From the NCBI GenBank assembly GCA_023407175.1, contig JAEYMU010000053.1, positions 310,001 through 374,000 on the forward strand: DNA of 64,000 nucleotides, written 5' to 3'. The notes beneath the pieces were generated by a model, which was not told where the DNA came from, ran no database searches, and worked only from the letters and a program-made list of their open reading frames with translations. Below are positions 36,776 through 44,917 of the stretch, in pieces (position 1 is the stretch's first letter; every line of letters starts with the position of its first letter). The stretch is from Bacillota bacterium. Its GTDB lineage: Bacteria; Bacillota_A; Clostridia; Lachnospirales; Lachnospiraceae. Position numbers and translations under genes: made by a program.

Positions 36776-36809
36776 AAAAAAATATCTGGTTTTGGTTAAA
36801 CCAGATATT
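36776..36809 (-). terminator. Terminator overlapping the manC stop codon
   Basis: AATATCTGGTTT / AAACCAGATATT with a short loop, followed by TTTTTTTG on the minus strand. The 5-prime arm contains the last manC codons and the loop side contains its TAA, so a ribosome finishing manC would cover the stem. Confidence 0.85.
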
Positions 36810-37863
36810 GCTCTAAGCCCTTTTTCTTTAATTGTTCAACTACATCCTTGACCCTCTGGGCCTGATCCTTCCTGCACACCAGAACTGCATCCTCTGTCTC
36901 CACCACGATGAGATTTTCTATCCCAACGGTTGCAATCAGGCGGTTTTCCGAATAGCAGATACAATTCTTCGTCCCTATATTGACCTGATCTCCCTTCAGT
37001 ACATTGCCTGCACCGTCCACATCATACAAGGCCCCAAGACTGTCCCAACTGCCGACATCATTCCAACCAAAATCCCCTAGAATTACAGCTACATCGTCAG
37101 AACGCTCGATAATACCATAGTCAATTGATATACTCGGAATTCCTGCGTATACCCGCTTAATTGTATTATATTCATCCTCCGTACCTGCTGCAGCGGCAAT
37201 CTGTTCAAGATGCTGATATATCTTAGGTAAAAACCGTTCAAAATTATTTAAAATAGTCGAGGCCTTCCATACAAACATCCCGCTGTTCCAGGCATATTCT
37301 GCACTTTCAATATAACGCTTTGCCGTCTCCAGATCCGGCTTCTCCACAAACTGATCCACATGATATGCAGCCGTATTATCGACAATATATTTTATATATC
37401 CGTACCCTGTGGATGGAAAGGTTGGCTTAATACCGATTGTGACCAGTTTATCCTGATTTTCGGCTATATCAATTGCTTTGATCAGTATCTTTTCAAATTC
37501 TTCCTGGTTTTTTATGTAATGATCAGAGGGGAAGATACACATTATCCCATCGCCATATTTCTTTACTATCTCTATTGCGGCATATCCGATGCAAGCCGCC
37601 GTATTCCTTGCCGATGGTTCTTTCAGAATATGATCTTCTCTTACACGCCCGCCGACAGAAGCTTTCATTTTATCGCCCTGCGTTTCATTCGTCACTATAA
37701 AGATATCATTTGTATTGATGATACTGGAAATACGGTCTATTGTCTCATTAATCATAAGTCCGTTTCCACTCAGGTTAAGAAGCTGCTTCGGTGTCTTCTG
37801 TCTGCTAAGAGGCCAAAATCTGGTTCCTCCCCCGCCGGCCATGATAACTCCGTACCGTTTCAA
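36796..37863 (-). CDS. manC: Mannose-1-phosphate guanylyltransferase
   Basis: About 355 residues: the nucleotidyltransferase signature GVIMAGGGGTRFWPLSRQKT near the start, FPSDHYI, FVEKPDLETAKRYIES, and FGWNDVGSWDSLG. It makes GDP-mannose, the substrate of Gmd two genes upstream. The start appears to be TTG at 37863 (AAGGGG 8 bases upstream), 16 bases after the fcl stop; the longer frame from 37929 overlaps fcl and lacks a site. Confidence 0.92.
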   Translation of the reverse strand: MKRYGVIMAGGGGTRFWPLSRQKTPKQLLNLSGNGLMINETIDRISSIINTNDIFIVTNETQGDKMKASVGGRVREDHILKEPSARNTAACIGYAAIEIVKKYGDGIMCIFPSDHYIKNQEEFEKILIKAIDIAENQDKLVTIGIKPTFPSTGYGYIKYIVDNTAAYHVDQFVEKPDLETAKRYIESAEYAWNSGMFVWKASTILNNFERFLPKIYQHLEQIAAAAGTEDEYNTIKRVYAGIPSISIDYGIIERSDDVAVILGDFGWNDVGSWDSLGALYDVDGAGNVLKGDQVNIGTKNCICYSENRLIATVGIENLIVVETEDAVLVCRKDQAQRVKDVVEQLKKKGLEQYLV

Positions 37864-37879
37864 TTTAATCACCCCTTCG

Positions 37880-38812
37880 TTATTGCCTGTAATTCTCCTG
37901 ATACCATAGATAAGCTGATCTGATACCATCCTCCAGCTTAATTTTATGCCTCCAACCCAAAGAATGTAATTTACTCACATCAGTTAGCTTTCTTGGCGTT
38001 CCATCGGGCATAGAAGAATTGAATACCAATTCTCCCTCAAAGCCTACAATTTTCTTTATCAAGGCTGCCAGTTCTCCTATGGATATTTCCTCACCTGTTC
38101 CGATATTCACATGCTGCTCACCGTCATAATTCTCCAACAAAAATACACTTGCGTCCGCCATATCATCCACATGAAGAAACTCTCTCAATGGAACCCCTGT
38201 TCCCCAGATCTCTACAGACTTTTCATTCTTCAGCTTTGCTTCATGAAACTTACGGATTAAAGCCGGCATGACATGGGAATTATTTAAATCATAATTATCG
38301 TTGGGTCCATATAAATTGGTCGGCATACAGCTGATATAATTATCGCCGTACTGTCTCTTAAAGAATTTGCACATCTCAAGCCCGGCAATCTTAGCTACCG
38401 CATATGCCTCATTCGTTAGCTCCAATGGTCCAGTTAATAGTGCTTCCTCTTTTATTGGTTGTGGTGCCAGCTTTGGATAGATGCAAGTGCTTCCAAGGAA
38501 TAATAGCTTCTTAACATTATTCAGATGGGCGCTGTAAATAATATTGTTCTGTATCATTAAATTCTGATAAATAAACTCTGCCGGCATGGTATTATTTGCA
38601 TTAATACCGCCTACCTTCGCTGCTGCAAGCACAACATATTCCGGCTTCTCCAGCTTAAAAAATTCCTGTACTGCCTGTTGATTGGTTAAATCCAATTCAC
38701 TATGTGTTCTGCTGATAATATTATGGTATCCCTTACTATTCAAATTGCGGACAATGGCTGATCCGACCAGCCCTCTGTGTCCCGCAACATAAATCCTGCT
38801 GTTCTTGTCCAT
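37880..38812 (-). CDS. fcl: GDP-L-fucose synthase
   Basis: A 310-residue SDR: NAD(P) site [26 protein letters not shown], catalytic region [16 protein letters not shown] and [16 protein letters not shown] (Tyr-x-x-x-Lys). It epimerises and reduces GDP-4-keto-6-deoxymannose to GDP-L-fucose. ATG at 38812 with GGGAG upstream; the frame extends to a GTG at 38824. Confidence 0.94.
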   Translation of the reverse strand: MDKNSRIYVAGHRGLVGSAIVRNLNSKGYHNIISRTHSELDLTNQQAVQEFFKLEKPEYVVLAAAKVGGINANNTMPAEFIYQNLMIQNNIIYSAHLNNVKKLLFLGSTCIYPKLAPQPIKEEALLTGPLELTNEAYAVAKIAGLEMCKFFKRQYGDNYISCMPTNLYGPNDNYDLNNSHVMPALIRKFHEAKLKNEKSVEIWGTGVPLREFLHVDDMADASVFLLENYDGEQHVNIGTGEEISIGELAALIKKIVGFEGELVFNSSMPDGTPRKLTDVSKLHSLGWRHKIKLEDGIRSAYLWYQENYRQ

Positions 38813-38838
38813 ATTTACTCCCACCTTAATTCAATTTA

Positions 38839-38986
38839 TTGTAACTATTCAGAGCCAAACTCGAAAACACTGCGTGTTTCCTCGTTGTGGCATATCCGCC
38901 AAATAAATTCATACAAGAATATGCCTATGAATGCAAGCATTCACTGCATATTCTTGATGAATTTGCTTGGCTCTGAACAGTTACAA
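38839..38986. repeat. 148-bp MITE-like inverted-repeat element at the 3-prime end of gmd
   Basis: Terminal inverted repeats TTGTAACTATTCAGAGCCAA (38839-38858) and TTGGCTCTGAACAGTTACAA (38967-38986) differ at one base of 20. TTTA flanks both ends (38835-38838 and 38987-38990), as a 4-bp target duplication would. Inside, AAATTCATACAAGAATATGC pairs with GCATATTCTTGATGAATTT around a TGAATGC/GCATTCA tip, and AAACAC/GTGTTT forms a second hairpin. It codes for nothing. The right end contributes the last codon TTG and the stop TAA of gmd. Confidence 0.75.
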
Positions 38987-40048
38987 TTTATCTTTATACT
39001 CACTTAATTCAATACCCGCTATTTCCCGCATATCATGTTCCATCATCATATGTATCAGCTCCTGAAAGCTTACCTTACGCTTCCAACCAAGTTCCCTTTC
39101 CGCTTTTTCCGGATTCCCCCACAGCAGCTCGACCTCTGCCGGCCTAAAGTATCTCGGATTGACATCTACCAGTAATTTTTCTGTCTTTTTATCATAGCCT
39201 TTTTCATCTGCTCCTGTACCCTTCCATATCACCTCAATACCCAGTTCTGCAAAGGAACGTTCTACAAATTCTCTTACCGTATGGGTTTCATTGGTGGCAA
39301 GTACATAGTCTCCGGGCTTTTCCTGCTGGAGCATCCGCCACATTCCCTCCACATAATCTCCGGCAAATCCCCAATCTCTTTTTGCATCCATGTTACCCAG
39401 AGATAATTTGTCCTTCTTACCGGCTACTATGGCTGCTACCGCTCTGGTGATCTTCCTGGTAACAAAGGTTTCACCCCTTCTTGGTGATTCATGGTTAAAG
39501 AGTATTCCGTTACAAGCAAAGATATCATAAGCTTCACGGTAGTTTATCGTAATCCAATAGGAATAAAGCTTGGCCGCACCATAGGGACTCTTGGGATAAA
39601 ACGGTGTTGATTCACTTTGCGGTGCTGTACCCGGCAAACCTCCAAATAATTCAGAGGTGGATGCCTGATAGAATTTGCACTTCTGACCGCTTTCCCTGAT
39701 AGCGTCCAATAGACGCAGGGTTCCTACTCCCGTAGTCTCTGCCGTATATTCAGGAACCTCAAAGGATACCGCAACATGGGACTGCGCTGCCAGATTATAG
39801 ATTTCATCCGGTCTGATTTTCTCAATTAATCTGTTCAAATTACTGGAATCAGTCAAATCCCCATAATGAAGGAATAATGACTTGTTACCAATCAAAGGAT
39901 TTTCAAATAAATAGTCTATTCTTGTGGTGCTGATCATGCTATGCCTTCTAATTATCCCATGAACCTCATAGCCTTTATCTAAAAGCAGTTCTGTCAAATA
40001 TGAACCATCCTGCCCTGAAATTCCTGTAATTAAAGCGATTTTCTTCAT
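38981..40048 (-). CDS. gmd: GDP-mannose 4,6-dehydratase
   Basis: A 355-residue enzyme: [45 protein letters not shown], and [19 protein letters not shown] with the catalytic Tyr/Lys; [18 protein letters not shown] is diagnostic. It makes GDP-4-keto-6-deoxymannose, used by Fcl in the next gene. The gene ends inside a MITE-like element that provides its final Leu codon and stop. First gene of gmd-fcl-manC. Confidence 0.96.
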   Translation of the reverse strand: MKKIALITGISGQDGSYLTELLLDKGYEVHGIIRRHSMISTTRIDYLFENPLIGNKSLFLHYGDLTDSSNLNRLIEKIRPDEIYNLAAQSHVAVSFEVPEYTAETTGVGTLRLLDAIRESGQKCKFYQASTSELFGGLPGTAPQSESTPFYPKSPYGAAKLYSYWITINYREAYDIFACNGILFNHESPRRGETFVTRKITRAVAAIVAGKKDKLSLGNMDAKRDWGFAGDYVEGMWRMLQQEKPGDYVLATNETHTVREFVERSFAELGIEVIWKGTGADEKGYDKKTEKLLVDVNPRYFRPAEVELLWGNPEKAERELGWKRKVSFQELIHMMMEHDMREIAGIELSEYKDKL

Positions 40049-40098
40049 TTTTCACTTACCTCAATTTCATAAAATATTAATCCGGATTTGTATTTTAG

Positions 40099-40127
40099 AG
40101 TATAAGGTAGTATAATTCAATTATCAA
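40099..40127 (-). promoter_or_regulatory. Promoter of the gmd-fcl-manC operon
   Basis: TTGATA, 17 bases, TATACT on the minus strand, about 50 bases before the gmd ATG. Same boxes as the fkp promoter, so the de novo and salvage routes may be expressed alike. Confidence 0.7.
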
Positions 40128-40180
40128 TGTGTAATCTTGCTGGATAATAGTAATATATTGCTTTATAATATTATATGGTA

Positions 40181-40328
40181 GGTAATTACGAAACAATATA
40201 ATCCACTTAAATTTTCCGAACAACTTATACAAATTTCTCCGCTCCAACGCTCCTTCCGCTTAACTTCCGCTCCGAAATTGTATAAGTTGCTCGGAAAATT
40301 GTTGACTTTTATGAGTTTCGTAATTACC
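40181..40328. repeat. 148-bp MITE-like inverted-repeat element upstream of the AraC-type gene
   Basis: The ends are perfect inverted repeats GGTAATTACGAAAC / GTTTCGTAATTACC flanked by TA on both sides, as for Tc1/mariner-type insertion. A second, inner pair (AATTTTCCGAACAACTTATA and TATAAGTTGCTCGGAAAATT) brackets a CTCC-rich centre. No coding capacity. It occupies most of the gap between the gmd promoter and the divergent AraC-type gene, so it may carry or disturb promoter elements of the latter. Confidence 0.75.
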
Positions 40329-40360
40329 TATACTACCATACATACAAGGAAGGATGATTC

Positions 40361-41227
40361 ATGAAACAATTATTTGAAGCCTATAAACCCGAAGAATTAG
40401 TGCTTACAAGGCGTATTATTAATACTCCGAGTGATTTCGCCCGTAAATGTTTGTTCTATGTACAAGAGACCGGATATCTAAAATGTCTGAAAAGCCACCT
40501 AAGTCAGCGAACCAACTTAAACTCTTATCTATTCTTTATTGTTCTGTCCGGTAGAGGAGTCGTTACATATAAGGAACAGGAATATGCTCTTAATTCAGGG
40601 GATTGTATCTTGATCAACTGCATGGAACACTATACCCATCAAAGCGACTTGTCATCCCCCTGGGAGCTTCTTTGGGTACATTTTAATGGAATTGCTGCCG
40701 AAGAGTATTATAAATATTTTATTTCAACCTTTAATTATGTATGGCATGCTGAAAGATCTGAAACATATGCGGCAATCATCTATGAGCTTATCGATGTACA
40801 CCAAAAGAAGGAAGCCTCCTGGGAATTATTATCTTCTAAATTAATTACAGACTTACTGACAAATTGTATGATAAGAAAAAATCCGGAGCAATCTCCGGAT
40901 AGCGATGCAATAACATATAAATTATATCAGGTGAAGGAATATCTGGAACAAAACTATACGGAGAAAATACAGCTTGATATTCTGGCTGAAACCTTTTACA
41001 TCAGCAAATTTCATTTATGCCGTGAATATAAGAAGCTCTTTGGTACAACAATCATTGATTATGTTACAATGAAGCGTATTACCAGCGCCAAGGAATTATT
41101 AAGATTCTCCAAAATGAGCATAGAGGATATTGCTGTTAATAGCGGATATCCTGATGCAAGTTATTTTAACAAGGTGTTTCAGAAGGTGGAGGGGATGACA
41201 GCAAGTGAATTTCGGAGGAAGTGGTAA
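40361..41227 (+). CDS. AraC family transcriptional regulator
   Basis: A 288-residue regulator. The N-terminal cupin (about 45-110, YLFFIVLSGRGVVTYKEQEY ... GDCILINCMEHYTHQS) would bind a sugar; the C-terminal pair of helix-turn-helix motifs (about 190-288) includes IQLDILAETFYISKFHLCRE and MSIEDIAVNSGYPDASYFNK. It is the only plus-strand gene in the polysaccharide locus between gmd and rfbB. It may control fucose or polysaccharide genes; that is inference from position. Confidence 0.88.
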   Translation: MKQLFEAYKPEELVLTRRIINTPSDFARKCLFYVQETGYLKCLKSHLSQRTNLNSYLFFIVLSGRGVVTYKEQEYALNSGDCILINCMEHYTHQSDLSSPWELLWVHFNGIAAEEYYKYFISTFNYVWHAERSETYAAIIYELIDVHQKKEASWELLSSKLITDLLTNCMIRKNPEQSPDSDAITYKLYQVKEYLEQNYTEKIQLDILAETFYISKFHLCREYKKLFGTTIIDYVTMKRITSAKELLRFSKMSIEDIAVNSGYPDASYFNKVFQKVEGMTASEFRRKW

Positions 41228-41305
41228 CGCTCCAGCAGAGGCTGAATATTAATCCGTGTAAATAGCAGGTTTCAACAAAAAAGCTTACCATATTCTATAC
41301 TCCAA

Positions 41306-42331
41306 TCACTTTAACCGTATGCCATACATTCTTTCAAAATATTTCATATACTCGCCATTTAAAATATTCTGCCACCAATCCCTGTTATCCAGATACCATT
41401 GAATTGTCTGCGTTATCCCCGTATCAAAATTGTATAGTGGCCACCAGCCCAACTCCGTCTTTATCTTGTTTGGATCAATCGCATACCTAAGGTCATGTCC
41501 CCGCCTGTCAGTAACATATTGAATCAAGCTCTCCGGCTTATTTAGGGTCTTTAAAATAGTCATTATTACTTCCAAATTGGTTTTTTCATTATGCCCGCCT
41601 ATATTATAAACTTCGCCATCTCTTCCCTCATGTAAAATCAAATCAATTGCTGTGCAATGATCCTCTACATGTAACCAATCTCTGATATTTTCTCCGTTTC
41701 CATAAACCGGAAGGCTTTGATCCGCCAAAGCACGGCTTATCATCAGAGGAATCAATTTCTCTGGGAACTGATAAGGCCCATAATTATTGGAGCAGCGTGA
41801 TATTGTAACCGGTAAATGATAGGTACGGTGATAGGCTAATACAAATAAGTCCGCACTGGCTTTCGAGGAAGAATACGGACTTGATGTATGAATCGGCGTG
41901 TCCTCCGTAAAGAATAAATCCTTTCTATCTAAAGGCAAATCACCATAGACTTCATCCGTTGAAACCTGATGATAACGTTTCACACCATATTCCCTGCAAG
42001 CATCCAGCAATACCTGCGTACCGAAGACATTTGTCCTTACAAACATCCCCGGATCGGTTATAGAACGATCCACATGAGATTCTGCAGCAAAATTAACAAC
42101 TATATCAAATTTTTCTTTTCCGTATAACTCCATAATGAAGTCTCTGTCTGAAATATCGCCTTTTATAAAGCGATAATTCTCTTTGTTTTCTACTTGTTTT
42201 AAAGTTTCTAAATTCCCTGCATATGTAAGTAAATCCAAATTAATAATCTGATAATCTGGATACTTCTCTGTCATGTAGAGGATAAAATTACTTCCAATAA
42301 AACCAGCTCCGCCTGTAACTAATATTTTCAT
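41306..42331 (-). CDS. rfbB: dTDP-glucose 4,6-dehydratase
   Basis: A 341-residue SDR: TGGAGFIGSNFILYM, VNFAAESHVDRSITDPGMFV, STDEVYGDLPL, SPYSSSKASADLFVLAYHRT (catalytic Tyr/Lys) and SRCSNNYGPYQFPEKLIPLM. It makes dTDP-4-keto-6-deoxyglucose. It follows rfbA by 21 bases. A broken second copy lies next to rfbC, 17 kb upstream. Confidence 0.96.
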   Translation of the reverse strand: MKILVTGGAGFIGSNFILYMTEKYPDYQIINLDLLTYAGNLETLKQVENKENYRFIKGDISDRDFIMELYGKEKFDIVVNFAAESHVDRSITDPGMFVRTNVFGTQVLLDACREYGVKRYHQVSTDEVYGDLPLDRKDLFFTEDTPIHTSSPYSSSKASADLFVLAYHRTYHLPVTISRCSNNYGPYQFPEKLIPLMISRALADQSLPVYGNGENIRDWLHVEDHCTAIDLILHEGRDGEVYNIGGHNEKTNLEVIMTILKTLNKPESLIQYVTDRRGHDLRYAIDPNKIKTELGWWPLYNFDTGITQTIQWYLDNRDWWQNILNGEYMKYFERMYGIRLK

Positions 42332-42352
42332 TCATATTCATCCTGTCTATAT

Positions 42353-43237
42353 TTAGTATTTAATCCTGCCTTCAGCGACTTTTTTCAAATGTTCTCCATA
42401 TGGAGATTTTCCATAGCGATAAGCCGACTCGAGCAGTTTTTCCTTATCAATCCAGCCATTAATAAACGCAATTTCTTCCGGAGCGGATATTTCTATTCCT
42501 TGCCTTTTTTGAATCATTTGCACAAAATCAGTTGCTTCAGCAAGGCTATCCATAGTTCCAGTATCAAGCCAAGCAAAACCCCGGCCCAACAGCTGTACCT
42601 TAAGATTTCCCTCTTCAAGATATAGCCGGTTTAAATCAGTGATCTCTAATTCTCCTCTTTTTGACGGTTTCACCCGTTTTGCCATTTCAATAACGCGATT
42701 ATCATAAAAATATAAACCTGTAATGCAATAATTCGATTTGGGATTCGCAGGTTTTTCCTCTACAGATATAACTTTACCGTTATTATCAAATTCAACGATG
42801 CCAAAACGTTCCGGATCATTAACATAATAACCGAAAATAGAAGCCTGTCCGTTATCACCTGTCTCCACAGCCCGTTTAAGAATTTTACCAAAACCATTAC
42901 CGTAGAAAATATTATCACCAAGAACCATCGCACAGGAATCTCCTGCAATAAAATCTTCTCCTATCAAAAATGCCTGTGCAAGTCCATCTGGAGAAGCCTG
43001 CACCTTATAGGTTAAATTAATTCCAAATTGATTCCCATCTCCTAAAAGGCGCTCAAAATTCGGTAAATCTGCGGGTGTTGATATTAAAAGAATATCCTGT
43101 ATTCCCGCCAACATTAAAGTTGATAATGGATAATATACCATGGGTTTATCATATACAGGTAGTAATTGTTTTGATGTTACCATCGTTAAGGGATATAAGC
43201 GGGTTCCGGCGCCGCCCGCTAAAATTATACCTTTCAT
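42353..43237 (-). CDS. rfbA: Glucose-1-phosphate thymidylyltransferase
   Basis: A 294-residue enzyme with the signature [47 protein letters not shown], and [20 protein letters not shown]. It makes dTDP-glucose for RfbB. Its ATG overlaps the stop codon of a 28-codon frame upstream (ATGA). Confidence 0.96.
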   Translation of the reverse strand: MKGIILAGGAGTRLYPLTMVTSKQLLPVYDKPMVYYPLSTLMLAGIQDILLISTPADLPNFERLLGDGNQFGINLTYKVQASPDGLAQAFLIGEDFIAGDSCAMVLGDNIFYGNGFGKILKRAVETGDNGQASIFGYYVNDPERFGIVEFDNNGKVISVEEKPANPKSNYCITGLYFYDNRVIEMAKRVKPSKRGELEITDLNRLYLEEGNLKVQLLGRGFAWLDTGTMDSLAEATDFVQMIQKRQGIEISAPEEIAFINGWIDKEKLLESAYRYGKSPYGEHLKKVAEGRIKY

Positions 43238-43320
43238 AGCTTACTCCATTCTGCCACACACGGCGGTACCACAAATGAGACTTTAAGCTCTTTCATTTGA
43301 GGTCTATATGTCTCTTGCAT
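43234..43320 (-). CDS. Possible 28-codon translationally coupled peptide
   Basis: [20 protein letters not shown] then CVAEWSKL. Its ATG overlaps the stop of the broken kdsC copy (TGATG) and its stop overlaps the rfbA start (ATGA), with AGAGG about 9 bases upstream. It may be a real leader peptide, a remnant of a lost gene, or chance. No homologue recognised. Confidence 0.35.
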   Translation of the reverse strand: MQETYRPQMKELKVSFVVPPCVAEWSKL

Positions 43321-43749
43321 CATTTCTCTGCCTCTCGGTCAATAATCCATTCAATAAACTCTCTCACAGCACCATTACCACCATTTTTATTGCAAATATA
43401 ATCTCCAACTTCCTTTACATTTTTAACAGCGTCAGCTGAACATCCAACTAAGCCACCTTTCTCTTTAATCAGATGCATACATTGCAGATCTAAAATATCA
43501 TCACCAATATAAGCACAGTTCGCATATGTATATTCTACACCTTCAATATTCGAAAACATTTCCAAGATTTCCTTCAGTTTATCAATTTTTTTTTCGAATA
43601 CCTTGATACAAATAATTAATCTCTAACTCTTTGCATCTATTTGCAAGAATTTTACTACCTCGGGCTGTTATTATAATTGGTATAATATTTGCTTTTGGAA
43701 GAATGTCTTTAATTCTGCTTCCATCTTTTATATCAAACAATTTGTTCAT
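43320..43749 (-). pseudogene. Broken KdsC-type HAD phosphatase, paralogue of the intact copy
   Basis: Reading leftwards, MNKLFDIKDGSRIKDILPKA ... ITARGSKILANRCKELEINY runs into a run of nine A bases and a stop; the next frame continues IDKLKEILEMFSNIEGVEY ... YIGDDILDLQCM ... NGGNGAVREFIEWI. The two parts align end to end with the intact enzyme at 43900. The first thirty residues, including the catalytic DVDGT, are missing. So the gene is both truncated and frameshifted and cannot encode an active phosphatase. Confidence 0.88.
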
Positions 43750-43899
43750 GGTGACAGGTACCCATCATATATAGTGAGACTCTCCAAGTTGTCTTTATTA
43801 TTACGCAAAGTCCATGGTTTGTGGAACGGCATACTATTCACCATTTACATTGAAACATAATTTTTGTGCCATTTTTTAAAGAATCTAACTTGTAAGAGG
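43750..43899. other. Short unexplained spacer between the two kdsC copies
   Basis: About 150 bases. A minus-strand frame reads MPFHKPWTLRNNKDNLESLT then IYDGYLSP into the broken kdsC copy. I do not recognise it; it may be the foreign DNA that replaced the kdsC start. Confidence 0.3.
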
Positions 43900-44397
43900 C
43901 TAAATCCTGGCACCATTACACTCCTCCACAATCCACTCTATAAACTCTCTGACAGCGCCGTTACCGCCATTTCTTGTACTAACAAAATCAGCTAGTTCTT
44001 TTACAGCTTTTACAGCATCTGACGGACAACCTATTAAGCCTCCGGCTGCTTTGACTGGCTTCATACAAGATAGATCATTAATATCATCACCTATATATGC
44101 CACATTAGAATAGCAATATCCAGTACCACGAAGTATCTCATCTAATTTTTCGATCTTATTTTTAATATTCTGATAAAGTTCAGTAATTCCTATCTCTCCA
44201 CAACGGTTCACTAAGATCTTTGAAGTTCTTCCAGTAATTATTACCGGCTTAATCCCTGCAGGAATAAGAATATCATGTATTCCACAGCCATCTTTTATAT
44301 CAAACGCTTTGTAAACTTCTCCATCATTTCCCATATGAATTTTTCCGTCTGTAAGTGTCCCATCAACATCCATTACAAGATATAATATAGATTTCAT
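43900..44397 (-). CDS. KdsC-type HAD phosphatase (ulosonic acid 8/9-phosphate phosphatase-like)
   Basis: A 165-residue HAD enzyme without a cap domain, typical of KdsC: motif I DVDGTLTDG (9-17), motif II ITGRTS (about 55), motif IV YIGDDINDLSCM (about 101), and the tail GGNGAVREFIEWI. Family members remove phosphate from Kdo-8-P, KDN-9-P or NeuNAc-9-P. It lies in one array with an aldolase and a cytidylyltransferase, so it probably dephosphorylates a sugar acid before CMP activation. The IS200-like relic separates it from the aldolase gene. Confidence 0.9.
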   Translation of the reverse strand: MKSILYLVMDVDGTLTDGKIHMGNDGEVYKAFDIKDGCGIHDILIPAGIKPVIITGRTSKILVNRCGEIGITELYQNIKNKIEKLDEILRGTGYCYSNVAYIGDDINDLSCMKPVKAAGGLIGCPSDAVKAVKELADFVSTRNGGNGAVREFIEWIVEECNGARI

Positions 44398-44428
44398 GTA
44401 CTCTTTTCCTCTTAATATACTCTTTCAA

Positions 44429-44897
44429 GTTAGCAACCACCACTTCAAGTGGTGGTTTAATTTTAGCCCCTCCAGGGCCTGTTGCTGGCTTATACCTAAA
44501 GGCAGTTTCGCAAAGCCATTTATGCTGGCTACCTCTAAAGAGGAACTTTACTACTACTGTCCACCTTCCATCTTATTACTTCCTCTTGATCTTTTATATA
44601 CTCTAATATGGTCCCTTCATTGACGTTTCCTACTGTTGCGACATAATAGCCTCTTGCCCAGAAATGTTTGTTCCAGTTTTTACTGTATTCTGAATTCCTG
44701 TCATAAAGCATTCATGTAGACTTACCATTCAAATAATCATGAGATCTGATACACTTAACTTTGGTAGAATGCTTACATACATATGCATGTGTTATTTACA
44801 TATTTCCCTATCTATTAGCTATATCTGCTTCATTTCACAGAGTTTTTAATTATTTCTACGGCTCTGCCGTTCCCCCAGTTCAACTGGGGGATTAATG
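44429..44897 (-). mobile_element. IS200/IS605-family element relic
   Basis: Both ends carry subterminal hairpins: AACCACCACTT/AAGTGGTGGTT (44435-44457) and CCCCCAGTT/AACTGGGGG (44872-44890), the cleavage-site hairpins of this family, which has no inverted terminal repeats. Between them is a decayed TnpA gene. Length about 470 bp against roughly 700 for an intact single-gene element. Not mobile by itself. Confidence 0.85.
44535..44800 (-). pseudogene. TnpA (HUH, Y1) transposase fragment
   Basis: In pieces: HMHMYVSILPKLSVSDLM, containing the HUH histidine pair, then after a frameshift YLNGKST, a TGA stop, and MLYDRNSEYSKNWNKHF followed by WARGYYVATVGNVNEGTILE and YIKDQEE. This is the C-terminal two-thirds of an IS200/IS605 TnpA. 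The N-terminal third is missing, and the frame is interrupted at least twice. Confidence 0.88.
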
Positions 44898-44917
44898 TTT
44901 GTTATTTAATATCCCAT

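Noticed and set aside
44396..44623. A 75-codon plus-strand ORF
   Set aside because: Antisense of the IS200/IS605 TnpA relic and its terminal hairpin.
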